A stretch of 10,877 bases of DNA from Kiritimatiellia bacterium (lineage in GTDB: Bacteria > Verrucomicrobiota > Kiritimatiellia > CAIQIC01 > Lenti-01), in NCBI GenBank assembly GCA_018432565.1, contig JAHDSS010000078.1, positions 1-10,877 of the forward strand, in the 5' to 3' direction. The position numbers and the translations under genes were made by a program. The notes under the pieces were generated by a model. That model was not told the DNA's origin. It did not search any database and was given only the letters and a program-made list of their open reading frames with translations. Positions 1 through 7,081 of the stretch are shown here, piece by piece; position 1 is the first letter of the stretch, and each line of letters begins with the position of its first letter.

Positions 1-2574
1 AACCAGATGCGGCCGGAGGAGCGGCGGGCGCAGTACGCGTGCGACATCACCTACGGGACGAATTCGGAGTTCGGCTTCGACTACCTGCGCGACATGGGCA
101 TGGCCTACACGCCGCAGGAGATGGTGCAGCGGGGGTGGCATTACGCGATCGTGGACGAGGTGGACTCGATCCTGATCGACGAGGCGCGCACGCCGCTGAT
201 CATTTCCGGGCCCGCGCCCTACTCGACCGAGCAGTACCAGCTGGTGAAGCCGTCGGTGGAGCGGATGGTGCGCAAGCAGCGCGATCTGTGCACGAAGCTG
301 ATGGCGGAGGCCAAGGCGGCGATCGACGGGGGCGACGACGAGACGGCGATGCTGAAGCTCTACCAGGTGAACCAGGGGATGCCCAAGAACAAGCAGCTGC
401 TGCACCTGATGGAGGAGCCGAAGACCCGCCGCCTGCTGGAGAAGGTCCAGAGCATGATGCTGGTGGACATGAACAAGGAACAGGCGCGCGAACTGCGCGA
501 GGAACTGTTCTTCGTGATTGACGAGAAGGGCAACGACGCGAGCCTGACGGAGAAGGGCTGCAGCACGATGAACCCGTCGGACCCGGACTACTACGTGGTG
601 CCGGACCTGGTGAGCGCGCTGGCGGAGCTCGACGGGGACACGGCGCTGACGGACAAGGAGAAGTTCGAGAAGCGCCAGGACCTGCAGAACCAGTTTGCGG
701 ACAAGAGCGAGCGCATCCACGCGGTGGACCAGCTGATCCGGGCGTACAGCGTCTATGAGCGCGATGTGCAGTACGTGGTGCAGGACAACCAGGTGATCAT
801 CGTGGACGAATACACGGGGCGCCTGATGCCGGGGCGGCGGTGGAGCGACGGGCTGCACCAGGCGATCGAGGCGAAGGAGGGGGTGCGGATCGAGCGCGAG
901 ACGCAGACGCTGGCGACGATCACGATCCAGAATTATTTCCGGCTGTACGGGAAGCTGGGGGGCATGACGGGCACGGCGGAGACCGAAGCCGACGAATTCG
1001 CCGAGATCTACAAGATGGACGTGGTGGTGATTCCGACGAACCGGCCGGTGCGGCGGGTGGACTTCAACGACCAGATCTACAAGACGCAGCGGGAGAAGTT
1101 CAACGCGATCATCGAGGAGATTTCCGCGTGCTACCAGCGCAAGCAGCCGGTGCTGGTGGGAACGATTTCGGTGGACATGTCGGAGATTCTCAGCCGGATG
1201 CTGCGGCGGGTGAACATTCCGCACAACGTGCTGAACGCCAAGAACCACCAGCGCGAGGCCGAGATCGTGGCGAACGCCGGCCAGCCGGGGGCGATCACCA
1301 TCGCCACGAACATGGCGGGGCGCGGCACGGACATCAAGCTGGGCCCGGGCGTGGTGTGGATGGAGCGCGACCTGATCACGGGCGGCACGAAGCTGACGGA
1401 CCGGGCGGAGGGCCGCAGGACGCTGCGGGAACTGATCGAGGAACGGCCGTGCGGGCTGTACGTGATCGGCAGCGAACGGCACGAGTCGCGGCGGATCGAC
1501 CGCCAGCTGCGGGGACGCTGCGCGCGCCAGGGCGATCCGGGCATGTCGCGCTTTTTCGTCTCGCTGGAGGACGACCTGATGCGGCTGTTCGGCAGCGACC
1601 GCATTTCGGGGATCATGGAGAAGCTGGGGATCCAGGAGGGGGAGGTGCTGGAGCACCGCTGGCTGAACCGGTCCATCGAGACCGCCCAGCGGCGGGTGGA
1701 GCAGCAGAATTTCTCGATCCGCAAGCGGACGCTGGAATACGACGACGTGATGAACAAGCAGCGCGAGATCATCTACGGCTTCCGCAGCCAGATCGTCTCG
1801 GCGGAGCAGGTGCGCGAGCATCTGCTGGACGTGGTGCAGGACGTGATTTTCGGCCGCGCGGAGGATCTGGGCGACGACGACGAGAGCCTGGAGGCGTTCG
1901 CGACGTGGGTGAACAGCCAGTTTCCGATCGGCTTCCACCCGGACCAGGCGGTGCGGTCGGACGGGCGCCGCGCGGGGGTGGATGCGGCGGCGACGGCCCG
2001 GGCGGTCGTCGAGCGCGTGGAAAAAGCCTACGCCGACAAGTGCGCGCTGGAGAATCCCCAGCAGCTGAATTCGATGGAGCGGTTCATCATGCTCAACGCG
2101 GTGGACACGCAGTGGCAGGAGTACCTGCGCAACATGGATACGCTGCGGCAGGGCGTGGGGCTGCGCGCCTACGGCCAGCGCGACCCGCTGGTGGAGTACA
2201 AGAACGAGGCCTATACGCTGTTCGCGGACCTGATGGACCGCATCAAGGGCGAGATCGCCGGGCGGATTTTCCGGGCGACGACGTCCCCGCAGGCCTATCA
2301 GAACTTCCTGGGCGACTTGCAGCGCCTGCACGGGCAGGTGAAAACGCAGCATGCCGACCTGGCCCCGCTGGCGGGCGGGCATGCCGCGGGCGGCGGCGGG
2401 CGCCGCGGCGGCGGGGAGGGCGCGCCGGCGGACGCCGGGGCGGAGGCCGCGATGAACGCGGCGCTGGCCGGCGCCGGAACGGTAAAGCGCGAAGCGCCCA
2501 AGGTCGGGCGCAACGACCCGTGCCCGTGCGGCAGCGGCAAGAAATACAAGAAGTGCTGCGGGAAAGACGCCTGA
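1..2574 (+). CDS. secA: SecA preprotein translocase ATPase, 3' part (5' end outside window)
   Basis: SecA is the ATPase motor that pushes unfolded preproteins through SecYEG at the inner membrane. The frame is open to base 1 and starts inside nucleotide-binding domain 1 (conserved [16 protein letters not shown]), so the Walker A region lies upstream and the Met at 7 is not the start. Visible in order: the DEVD helicase box (154-165) followed by [12 protein letters not shown]; the preprotein cross-linking domain; [19 protein letters not shown] and [12 protein letters not shown]2 with [25 protein letters not shown] and [15 protein letters not shown]; helical scaffold and wing domains ([14 protein letters not shown]); a Gly/Ala-rich linker (about 2380-2490); and a C-terminal SEC-C zinc motif [13 protein letters not shown], which in other SecAs binds SecB or ribosomes. 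Against E. coli SecA there are about 65-75 extra residues after SGPAPYS (about 271-510), ending in FFVIDEK. pcnB follows after one base. Identity is certain. Confidence 0.97.
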   Translation, partial: NQMRPEERRAQYACDITYGTNSEFGFDYLRDMGMAYTPQEMVQRGWHYAIVDEVDSILIDEARTPLIISGPAPYSTEQYQLVKPSVERMVRKQRDLCTKLMAEAKAAIDGGDDETAMLKLYQVNQGMPKNKQLLHLMEEPKTRRLLEKVQSMMLVDMNKEQARELREELFFVIDEKGNDASLTEKGCSTMNPSDPDYYVVPDLVSALAELDGDTALTDKEKFEKRQDLQNQFADKSERIHAVDQLIRAYSVYERDVQYVVQDNQVIIVDEYTGRLMPGRRWSDGLHQAIEAKEGVRIERETQTLATITIQNYFRLYGKLGGMTGTAETEADEFAEIYKMDVVVIPTNRPVRRVDFNDQIYKTQREKFNAIIEEISACYQRKQPVLVGTISVDMSEILSRMLRRVNIPHNVLNAKNHQREAEIVANAGQPGAITIATNMAGRGTDIKLGPGVVWMERDLITGGTKLTDRAEGRRTLRELIEERPCGLYVIGSERHESRRIDRQLRGRCARQGDPGMSRFFVSLEDDLMRLFGSDRISGIMEKLGIQEGEVLEHRWLNRSIETAQRRVEQQNFSIRKRTLEYDDVMNKQREIIYGFRSQIVSAEQVREHLLDVVQDVIFGRAEDLGDDDESLEAFATWVNSQFPIGFHPDQAVRSDGRRAGVDAAATARAVVERVEKAYADKCALENPQQLNSMERFIMLNAVDTQWQEYLRNMDTLRQGVGLRAYGQRDPLVEYKNEAYTLFADLMDRIKGEIAGRIFRATTSPQAYQNFLGDLQRLHGQVKTQHADLAPLAGGHAAGGGGRRGGGEGAPADAGAEAAMNAALAGAGTVKREAPKVGRNDPCPCGSGKKYKKCCGKDA

Positions 2575-2575
2575 G

Positions 2576-3952
2576 ATGGACGAGTGCGTCATCTTGAAGG
2601 AGCACCAGCACGGGCTGCGCCGCGACCGGATCGCCCATGAGGCCCTGCGGGTGCTGACGCGGCTGGACGAAGCCGGCTACAAGGCCTATCTGTGCGGCGG
2701 CGGGGTGCGCGACCTGCTGCTGGGGCGCACGCCCAAGGATTTCGACATCGCCACCGACGCGCGCCCGGAGGAGGTCAAGAAGATCTTCCGCAACTGCCGG
2801 ATCATCGGGCGTCGCTTCAAGCTGGCGCATGTGTTTTTCCGCGACGTGATCATCGAAACGGCGACGTTCCGGGCGCGGTTCGACGCGCCGCCGCCGGAGG
2901 CCGAGGGCATTCCGCTGCCGACGCGCCGGCGCACCGACGTGCCCGATCCGATGTTCGCTACGCGCGGCGGCGTCATTGTGCGCGACAACGTGTACGGCAC
3001 GCCGGAGGAGGACGCCCGGCGGCGCGACTTCACCATCAACGGCCTGTTCTACAACATCGCCGACGGCAGCATCATTGACTATGTCGGCGGGCTGAAGGAT
3101 CTCGAGAACCGCGTGCTGCGGGTGATCGGCGATCCGGAGACGCGCTATCGCGAGGATCCGGTGCGGATGGTGCGGGCGGTCCGGATCGCCGCGCAGCTGG
3201 ATTTCGAGATCGAGGAAGGCGCGCGCGAGGCCATCGTGCAGCTGTGCGGCGAGCTCCGGAGTTCCTCCCGCGAACGCCTGCACGAGGAGATGCTCAAGAT
3301 TCTCAACTGCGGCAGCGCGAAGGCGGTGTTCGACCGGTCGTGGCAGAAGGGGCTGTTCCAGACGATTTATCCGGCGTTTTCGGAATGGCTCCAGACGCCG
3401 GAAGGGCACGCGTCCATGCCGTGGGTCCGGAAGGCGCTGCGGCAGTTCGACGTGTGGAAGCAGGCGGGCCTGAAACCGATGCCGGCCTTGCAGCACGCGC
3501 TGCTGTTCGGTCCGCGCATCGAAGCGATGGCGGCCGCGCTGACGGCCGATGACATGCCGGAATTCGAGGCGACGCTCCAGGCCGTGCATACGGTGCTGCG
3601 CGACAAGGCCAACCTGACGCAGATTCCCAAGGGGGTGGTGTTCGACGTCGAGCGCATCCTGGGCCTGCAGGTGCAGATGCGCAAGTCGTCGGGCCAGAGC
3701 CGCTACGCGACCCGCCTGCGCCACCGCAACGGCTTCGAAGAGGCCTTGATCTATCTGAAATTCGCCAGCGGGATGGATGCCTCGCGCAAGGAGCTGCTGG
3801 CCCGCTGGATGGCGCCGGCGGGGGCGGACGCCCCGGCCGCGGCGCCCCGCAAGACCGATGGCGAAGGGCGCCCGGCGGCGCCGAAAAAACCGGAGGTCGC
3901 CGTGCGGCCCGTGCCGCGCTCCGCGGGCGCGGCCACCGGGGAAGCCGGATAG
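2576..3952 (+). CDS. pcnB: Poly(A) polymerase / tRNA nucleotidyltransferase family protein
   Basis: A class II template-independent nucleotidyltransferase of 458 residues, close to E. coli PcnB in length. PcnB adds A-tails to RNA 3' ends and so marks RNA for decay; related enzymes add CCA to tRNA. Visible: GGG at 41-43 and VRD at 44-46, the catalytic DFD (DxD) at 55-57, the ERhxxxR-type ETATFR near 94-99, RRDFTINGLFYN (149-160) and YREDPVRMVRAVR (191-203). IIGRRFKLAHV at 76-86 matches the signature described as separating gammaproteobacterial poly(A) polymerases from CCA-adding enzymes; how well it works in other phyla is less sure. The last 50 or so residues are an Ala/Pro/Lys/Arg-rich tail, probably disordered. 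ATG 2576 lies one base after the secA stop (TGAGATG) with only a weak upstream GGGAAAG, so it is probably translated by coupling. The family is certain; poly(A) versus CCA addition is inferred. Confidence 0.9.
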   Translation: MDECVILKEHQHGLRRDRIAHEALRVLTRLDEAGYKAYLCGGGVRDLLLGRTPKDFDIATDARPEEVKKIFRNCRIIGRRFKLAHVFFRDVIIETATFRARFDAPPPEAEGIPLPTRRRTDVPDPMFATRGGVIVRDNVYGTPEEDARRRDFTINGLFYNIADGSIIDYVGGLKDLENRVLRVIGDPETRYREDPVRMVRAVRIAAQLDFEIEEGAREAIVQLCGELRSSSRERLHEEMLKILNCGSAKAVFDRSWQKGLFQTIYPAFSEWLQTPEGHASMPWVRKALRQFDVWKQAGLKPMPALQHALLFGPRIEAMAAALTADDMPEFEATLQAVHTVLRDKANLTQIPKGVVFDVERILGLQVQMRKSSGQSRYATRLRHRNGFEEALIYLKFASGMDASRKELLARWMAPAGADAPAAAPRKTDGEGRPAAPKKPEVAVRPVPRSAGAATGEAG

Positions 3953-3971
3953 GGAAACAGGCGGACAGCCA

Positions 3972-4003
3972 GCTGCGGATTTCGCGGATTACACGGATTC
4001 GAT
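3972..4003. repeat. Degenerate CGGATT-rich short repeat
   Basis: Three imperfect units of 9-10 bases follow each other: GCGGATTTC (3975-3983), GCGGATTACA (3984-3993) and CGGATTCGAT (3994-4003). Strings such as GCGGATTACACGGATT recur between genes in many environmental bacterial genomes, from memory and not checked. The repeat sits in the 172-base gap between the convergent pcnB and the minus-strand gene at 4125. No function can be assigned. Confidence 0.4.
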
Positions 4004-4124
4004 CCAAGCATGATGGGGTTTGATTGCAACGGCGCCTGCCGGGTGCGGCGGATCGGGATCGAACAGCCGCCGCGCTCAGCTAAAAGGAGGGCGGGGGGCT
4101 TGCCGCGGCGGGCTCCGGGCGGAT

Positions 4125-4751
4125 TCAGATGGTTTTTTCTTTGCGGGTGCCGGGGTCGCGGGTCAGGGCGCCGTGCAGGGAGCGGGACAGATTGATTTCC
4201 GCATAGAGCCCGTCCAGCATTTCGCGGGTCCAGGTCAGGCGGCTGTGATCGGTGCGGCCGGGGGCGAGGCCGGGATTGGCGCACAGATAGGCCCAGGCAT
4301 CGAGAAAGGCGTGCGCCGAGGGGGTGGGGGCGGCGGCGATGACGAACGCGCAGGTGGGGCGGCGGCGGCGCTTGCGCCACGAGGTGTTGGGCACCAGGCC
4401 AAGATCCCACCGGCCACCGGGCAGTTCGAAGGCGCGGTTGATGCGGGTGTCGGCGTCAAGCCAGAGCACGGGCTGCTGGTGGCACTCGAGCATCTCGCGA
4501 ATGAAGGCGGGCTTCTGCAGGCAGGCGGCGATGCGGGAGGCGGGGGGGATGAGGCGCAGGTCGCGGCGAAGTCCGAACGCATCGCACTGGGCGGCGAGCT
4601 GCGCCAGATGCCGGTCATATACGCCGTCGCGGGTGCCAAACGAAATCACGGTCATCTGGCAGCGCCGCACCGGCGGTGACGCGACCGGGGCGGATTGTTC
4701 CGGCCGGACCAGGCCGGCTGATGCACAAATGGACATCAGAATCCGTTTCAT
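4125..4751 (-). CDS. Putative nucleotide-sugar glycosyltransferase-like protein
   Basis: A 208-residue minus-strand protein. Core features resemble small GT-A-type putative glycosyltransferases: an opening strand MTVISFGTRDGVYDRHLAQL (33-52), then KPAFIREML (80-88), PVLWLDADTRI (94-104) whose DAD at 99-101 would be the metal/nucleotide-sugar DxD, and TDHSRL (167-172) in the place where relatives carry a D(Q/H)xxL motif. It would use a sugar nucleotide on a cell-surface or secreted acceptor; donor and acceptor are unknown. The start is uncertain: ATG 4751 gives a 32-residue N-terminus with no clear signal peptide, while ATG 4655 (Met33) begins exactly at the first core strand; neither has a good Shine-Dalgarno. 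It converges with pcnB and diverges from the response regulator at 4877. The other frames here look like shadows. The gene is likely real; the function is tentative. Confidence 0.6.
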   Translation of the reverse strand: MKRILMSICASAGLVRPEQSAPVASPPVRRCQMTVISFGTRDGVYDRHLAQLAAQCDAFGLRRDLRLIPPASRIAACLQKPAFIREMLECHQQPVLWLDADTRINRAFELPGGRWDLGLVPNTSWRKRRRRPTCAFVIAAAPTPSAHAFLDAWAYLCANPGLAPGRTDHSRLTWTREMLDGLYAEINLSRSLHGALTRDPGTRKEKTI

Positions 4752-4774
4752 GGCCCCGAGCGTGCCGAACGAAC

Positions 4775-4791
4775 TTTAAGATTGGCTTAAT
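4775..4791 (+). promoter_or_regulatory. PmrA-box-like direct repeat (candidate autoregulatory operator)
   Basis: TTTAAG-ATTGG-CTTAAT fits the enterobacterial PmrA-box pattern YTTAAK-N5-YTTAAK at every position. The half-sites are 11 bases apart, the usual head-to-tail spacing for OmpR/PhoB-family dimers. It lies 85 bases before the response regulator start and 23 bases upstream of the outermost start of the divergent gene, in an AT-rich patch within G+C-rich DNA. The minus strand does not fit the pattern, so the site points toward the regulator gene. Binding by the neighbouring regulator is inferred. I see no convincing -10 hexamer at the expected distance. Confidence 0.5.
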
Positions 4792-4876
4792 GCACCGGCA
4801 TTTTTTGTTTGCGGGGCGGGGGGCAAGGCGAGAGAGTACGGAGGCCGCGGGCCGGCTGCCGGACCGCGCCGAGGCC

Positions 4877-5542
4877 ATGAATATCCTGATCATCGAAGAT
4901 TCCAAAGTGATCGCCGGGGCGCTGCGGGACGGGTTGAGCCGGTTGGGCTATGCGGTGGATGCGGTGGGCGATGGCCTGGCTGGGCTGGAGTATGCCCGCC
5001 ATCGGTCGTATGACGTGATCATTTTGGACCTGATGCTGCCGGGACTGGATGGCCTGAGTGTGCTGCAGCGGCTGCGGAAAGAGGAGCAGCCGGCCCACGT
5101 CCTGATCCTGTCGGCCAAGGGGCAGGTGGAGGACCGGGTGCGTGGCCTGCAGTTGGGCGCGGACGACTACATGGTGAAGCCGTTTTCGTTCAACGAGCTG
5201 TGCGCGCGGCTGGCCAGCCTGGTCCGGCGGAAGTACGACCGCAAGAATCCGGTCCTGCGGTTGGGCGGGCTGGAGGTGAATACGGCGGCGCGGGAGTTGT
5301 CGCATCAGGGCCGGCGCATACACGCCACGAGAGGCGAATATGCGATTCTGGAGGCGCTGGCCCTGAACCGGGGACGCGCCCTGACGCTGGAGCAGCTGGT
5401 GGATGCCGTGCACGACAGCGATGCCTGCCCCGGAACGAATGTGATTCAGGTCATGGTATGCAACCTGCGCAAGCGGCTGGCGGCGGCGGGCGCCGGGTCG
5501 GTGATCCGGACCCGGCGGGGCGTCGGCTATTACGTGGAATAG
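4877..5542 (+). CDS. OmpR/PhoB-family response regulator (QseB/PmrA-like)
   Basis: A 221-residue cytoplasmic transcription factor activated by phosphorylation. The receiver domain (1-115) has all expected residues: the acidic pair E7/D8, phospho-acceptor D51 in ILDLMLPGLDG, S79 in the switch position and K101 in MVKPF. The C-terminal winged helix (about 125-221) has TRGEYAILEALALNRGRAL, the recognition helix TNVIQVMVCNLRKRL, and the wing RTRRGVGYYVE. The ATG at 4877 is chosen because the first receiver strand (NILIIED) starts immediately after it; the frame is open further upstream but that part shows no homology. The only nearby SD-like GAGG is too close, so initiation is probably weak. The partner kinase begins 8 bases after the stop. 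A PmrA-type box lies upstream. Family assignment is certain; the target genes are not known. Confidence 0.95.
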   Translation: MNILIIEDSKVIAGALRDGLSRLGYAVDAVGDGLAGLEYARHRSYDVIILDLMLPGLDGLSVLQRLRKEEQPAHVLILSAKGQVEDRVRGLQLGADDYMVKPFSFNELCARLASLVRRKYDRKNPVLRLGGLEVNTAARELSHQGRRIHATRGEYAILEALALNRGRALTLEQLVDAVHDSDACPGTNVIQVMVCNLRKRLAAAGAGSVIRTRRGVGYYVE

Positions 5543-5550
5543 GCCCCGTC

Positions 5551-7014
5551 GTGCGCTCCATCGGATTTTATCTCCAGAAGCGGCTGTTCTGGGGGTCCAC
5601 CCTGGTGCTGGCGGCGGGATCCGTCGCCCTGGCGATGGCCATGCGCTTTCTGGACGTCCGCGAATTCGACGCCGCGCTGAAAACCAAGGCCGAGACGCTG
5701 TCGCAGCTGATTTTCCGCCATCCGCAGGACATCGAGGTGGACTTTGCGGATGAATATCTGCCGGAGTTCGAACGGGAGGAGAACCCGGACTATTTCCAGG
5801 TGCGGTTCGTGGACGGCACACCGATCGAACGATCGGGGCGACTGGGCGGGTTTGATCTGCCGTTTTTCCCGGACCGGATCGGGGAGACGGTGTTCCGCGA
5901 CGTCAAGCTGCCGGACGGCCGACGGGGGCGCTGCGTGCAGATCGGGGTGATGCCGCGGACGGATGAATGGGCGGTGGACGAGGACGAGACGGACCTGGTG
6001 GCGCTGCCGGAGGGATTGGATGACAGTCGGCCCTATGTGGTGCTGGCCGTGGCGTGGGGACGCCAGCCGCTGGACGTGGTGCTGCTGACCATCTATCTCA
6101 TCGTGCTGGGCGAAATGATCCTGCTGATCCTGATCCTGATGGGGGTGGTTCATGCTTTTCTGCGCCGGGGGTTCCGGCCGATCGAACAGATGAACGAACA
6201 GATCCGCGAACTCGGGCCGAAGACGCTGGACCGTCGCGTCCGCCTGCCGTCCACGCCGGCGGAGCTCCAGCCCGTGCTGGGCGCCTTGAACGGTTTTCTG
6301 GACGACCTGCAAAGCGCCTTTGCCCGGGAGCGGCGCTTCACCAGCAACGTGGCGCACGAATTGCGGACACCCGTGGCTGAATTCCGGCTGGCCTGCGAAA
6401 TCGGCGCCCAATGGCCGGAGGATCCGGTGCTGGTGCGGACGCGGTTCGAGGAGCTGCGGCAAAGCGCCCTGGACATGGAGCGCAAGGTCAACGGCCTGCT
6501 GGAACTGAGCCGGCTGGACCGCAATGCCGTCTCCGTGAAGCCGTCGCCGGTCCGGCTGCGGACCTTCGCGCAGGAACGATGGGAATGCGCGGCCGGCGCC
6601 GGAAATCCTCTGTGTCTGCGCCTGGACAACCGGATTCCGGAAGCGGCCGAGGTGCTGTCCGATGAATTCCTGCTGGATATCGCTCTGGGCAACCTGCTGC
6701 AAAATGCGCTGACCTACAGCCGGCCGGATACAACGGTCATCCTCGACTGGACCGCCGCCCCGGACGGGGGGGGCGTCCTGGGGGTGTCCAACCAGACGGA
6801 CCATCTGGAGCCAAAAGACCTGGAGAACCTGTTTGAACGGTTTTGGCGGAAGGATCCCGCCCGTACCGGCGGCGAGCGTTTCGGGCTGGGGCTTTCGATT
6901 GTCCAGGCCCTGGCCGAGCGGCTGGGACTGGACATCCAGGCGGATCTGGACGCCGACCGGCGGCTGACGCTGCGGCTGGCGTTTCCCGCCGCCGCCGTCC
7001 GGCGGGGCGGATGA
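5551..7014 (+). CDS. Sensor histidine kinase (QseC/PmrB/TctE-like), GTG start
   Basis: A 487-residue inner-membrane kinase that should phosphorylate the regulator encoded just upstream. The GTG at 5551 is chosen because it keeps the basic N-terminus and the first membrane segment (about 13-31); the next Met (29) would remove it. A periplasmic domain of about 140 residues follows. Its pattern (NPDYFQVRFVDGTPIERS, then ETVFRDVKLPDGRRG) resembles the 2CSK_N sensor domain of QseC, PmrB and TctE, and it holds acidic clusters, including an ExxE at 74-77. The second membrane segment is about 176-203, followed by a HAMP-like linker. The H-box SNVAHELRTPVAEF has its phospho-acceptor at His269; N-box GNLLQNALTYS (Asn381, Asn385), F-box FERFW (428-432) and G2 box GLGLSIV (445-451) are present. 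The usual G1 DxGxG is replaced by VSNQTDHL near 412-419. The ligand is unknown. Confidence 0.93.
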   Translation: MRSIGFYLQKRLFWGSTLVLAAGSVALAMAMRFLDVREFDAALKTKAETLSQLIFRHPQDIEVDFADEYLPEFEREENPDYFQVRFVDGTPIERSGRLGGFDLPFFPDRIGETVFRDVKLPDGRRGRCVQIGVMPRTDEWAVDEDETDLVALPEGLDDSRPYVVLAVAWGRQPLDVVLLTIYLIVLGEMILLILILMGVVHAFLRRGFRPIEQMNEQIRELGPKTLDRRVRLPSTPAELQPVLGALNGFLDDLQSAFARERRFTSNVAHELRTPVAEFRLACEIGAQWPEDPVLVRTRFEELRQSALDMERKVNGLLELSRLDRNAVSVKPSPVRLRTFAQERWECAAGAGNPLCLRLDNRIPEAAEVLSDEFLLDIALGNLLQNALTYSRPDTTVILDWTAAPDGGGVLGVSNQTDHLEPKDLENLFERFWRKDPARTGGERFGLGLSIVQALAERLGLDIQADLDADRRLTLRLAFPAAAVRRGG

Positions 7015-7044
7015 ATTCCGTCGCGCCGGCCCGGAATCTTGTGC

Positions 7045-7073
7045 GTGAAACCGGGGGCGGGCTGGGGTAGATT
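7045..7073 (+). promoter_or_regulatory. Candidate sigma70-type promoter for a leaderless hypF mRNA
   Basis: GTGAAA (7045-7050, 4 of 6 to TTGACA) and TAGATT (7068-7073, 4 of 6 to TATAAT) are separated by 17 bases. Transcription would begin around 7080-7082, at or next to the hypF ATG, and there is no Shine-Dalgarno in front of that ATG. Both hexamers are weak, so this is a suggestion only; hypF could equally be read through from the kinase gene 67 bases upstream. Confidence 0.3.
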
Positions 7074-7081
7074 GGTTCGTC

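Noticed and set aside
840-2597. A 585-codon plus-strand open frame inside secA
   Set aside because: Shadow frame of secA with Gly/Ala/Arg/Asp-rich translation and no domain.
2243-3724. A 493-codon minus-strand open frame over secA and pcnB
   Set aside because: Antisense to well-defined genes; Arg/His/Leu-rich translation typical of a shadow.
4045-4073. GCGGCGG/CCGCCGC stem as a terminator between the convergent genes
   Set aside because: A 7-base stem with a 15-base loop and no T-run on either strand; not good enough to call.
4083-4195. AAAGGAGG (4083-4090) followed by a TTG as a small plus-strand gene
   Set aside because: The predicted 31-residue product is Arg/Gly-rich, overlaps the end of the minus-strand gene antisense, and resembles nothing known to me.
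4789-4811. AATGC/GCATT stem followed by T6GT3 as an intrinsic terminator
   Set aside because: The stem is only 5 bases with a 4-base loop, and no upstream plus-strand gene needs a terminator here.
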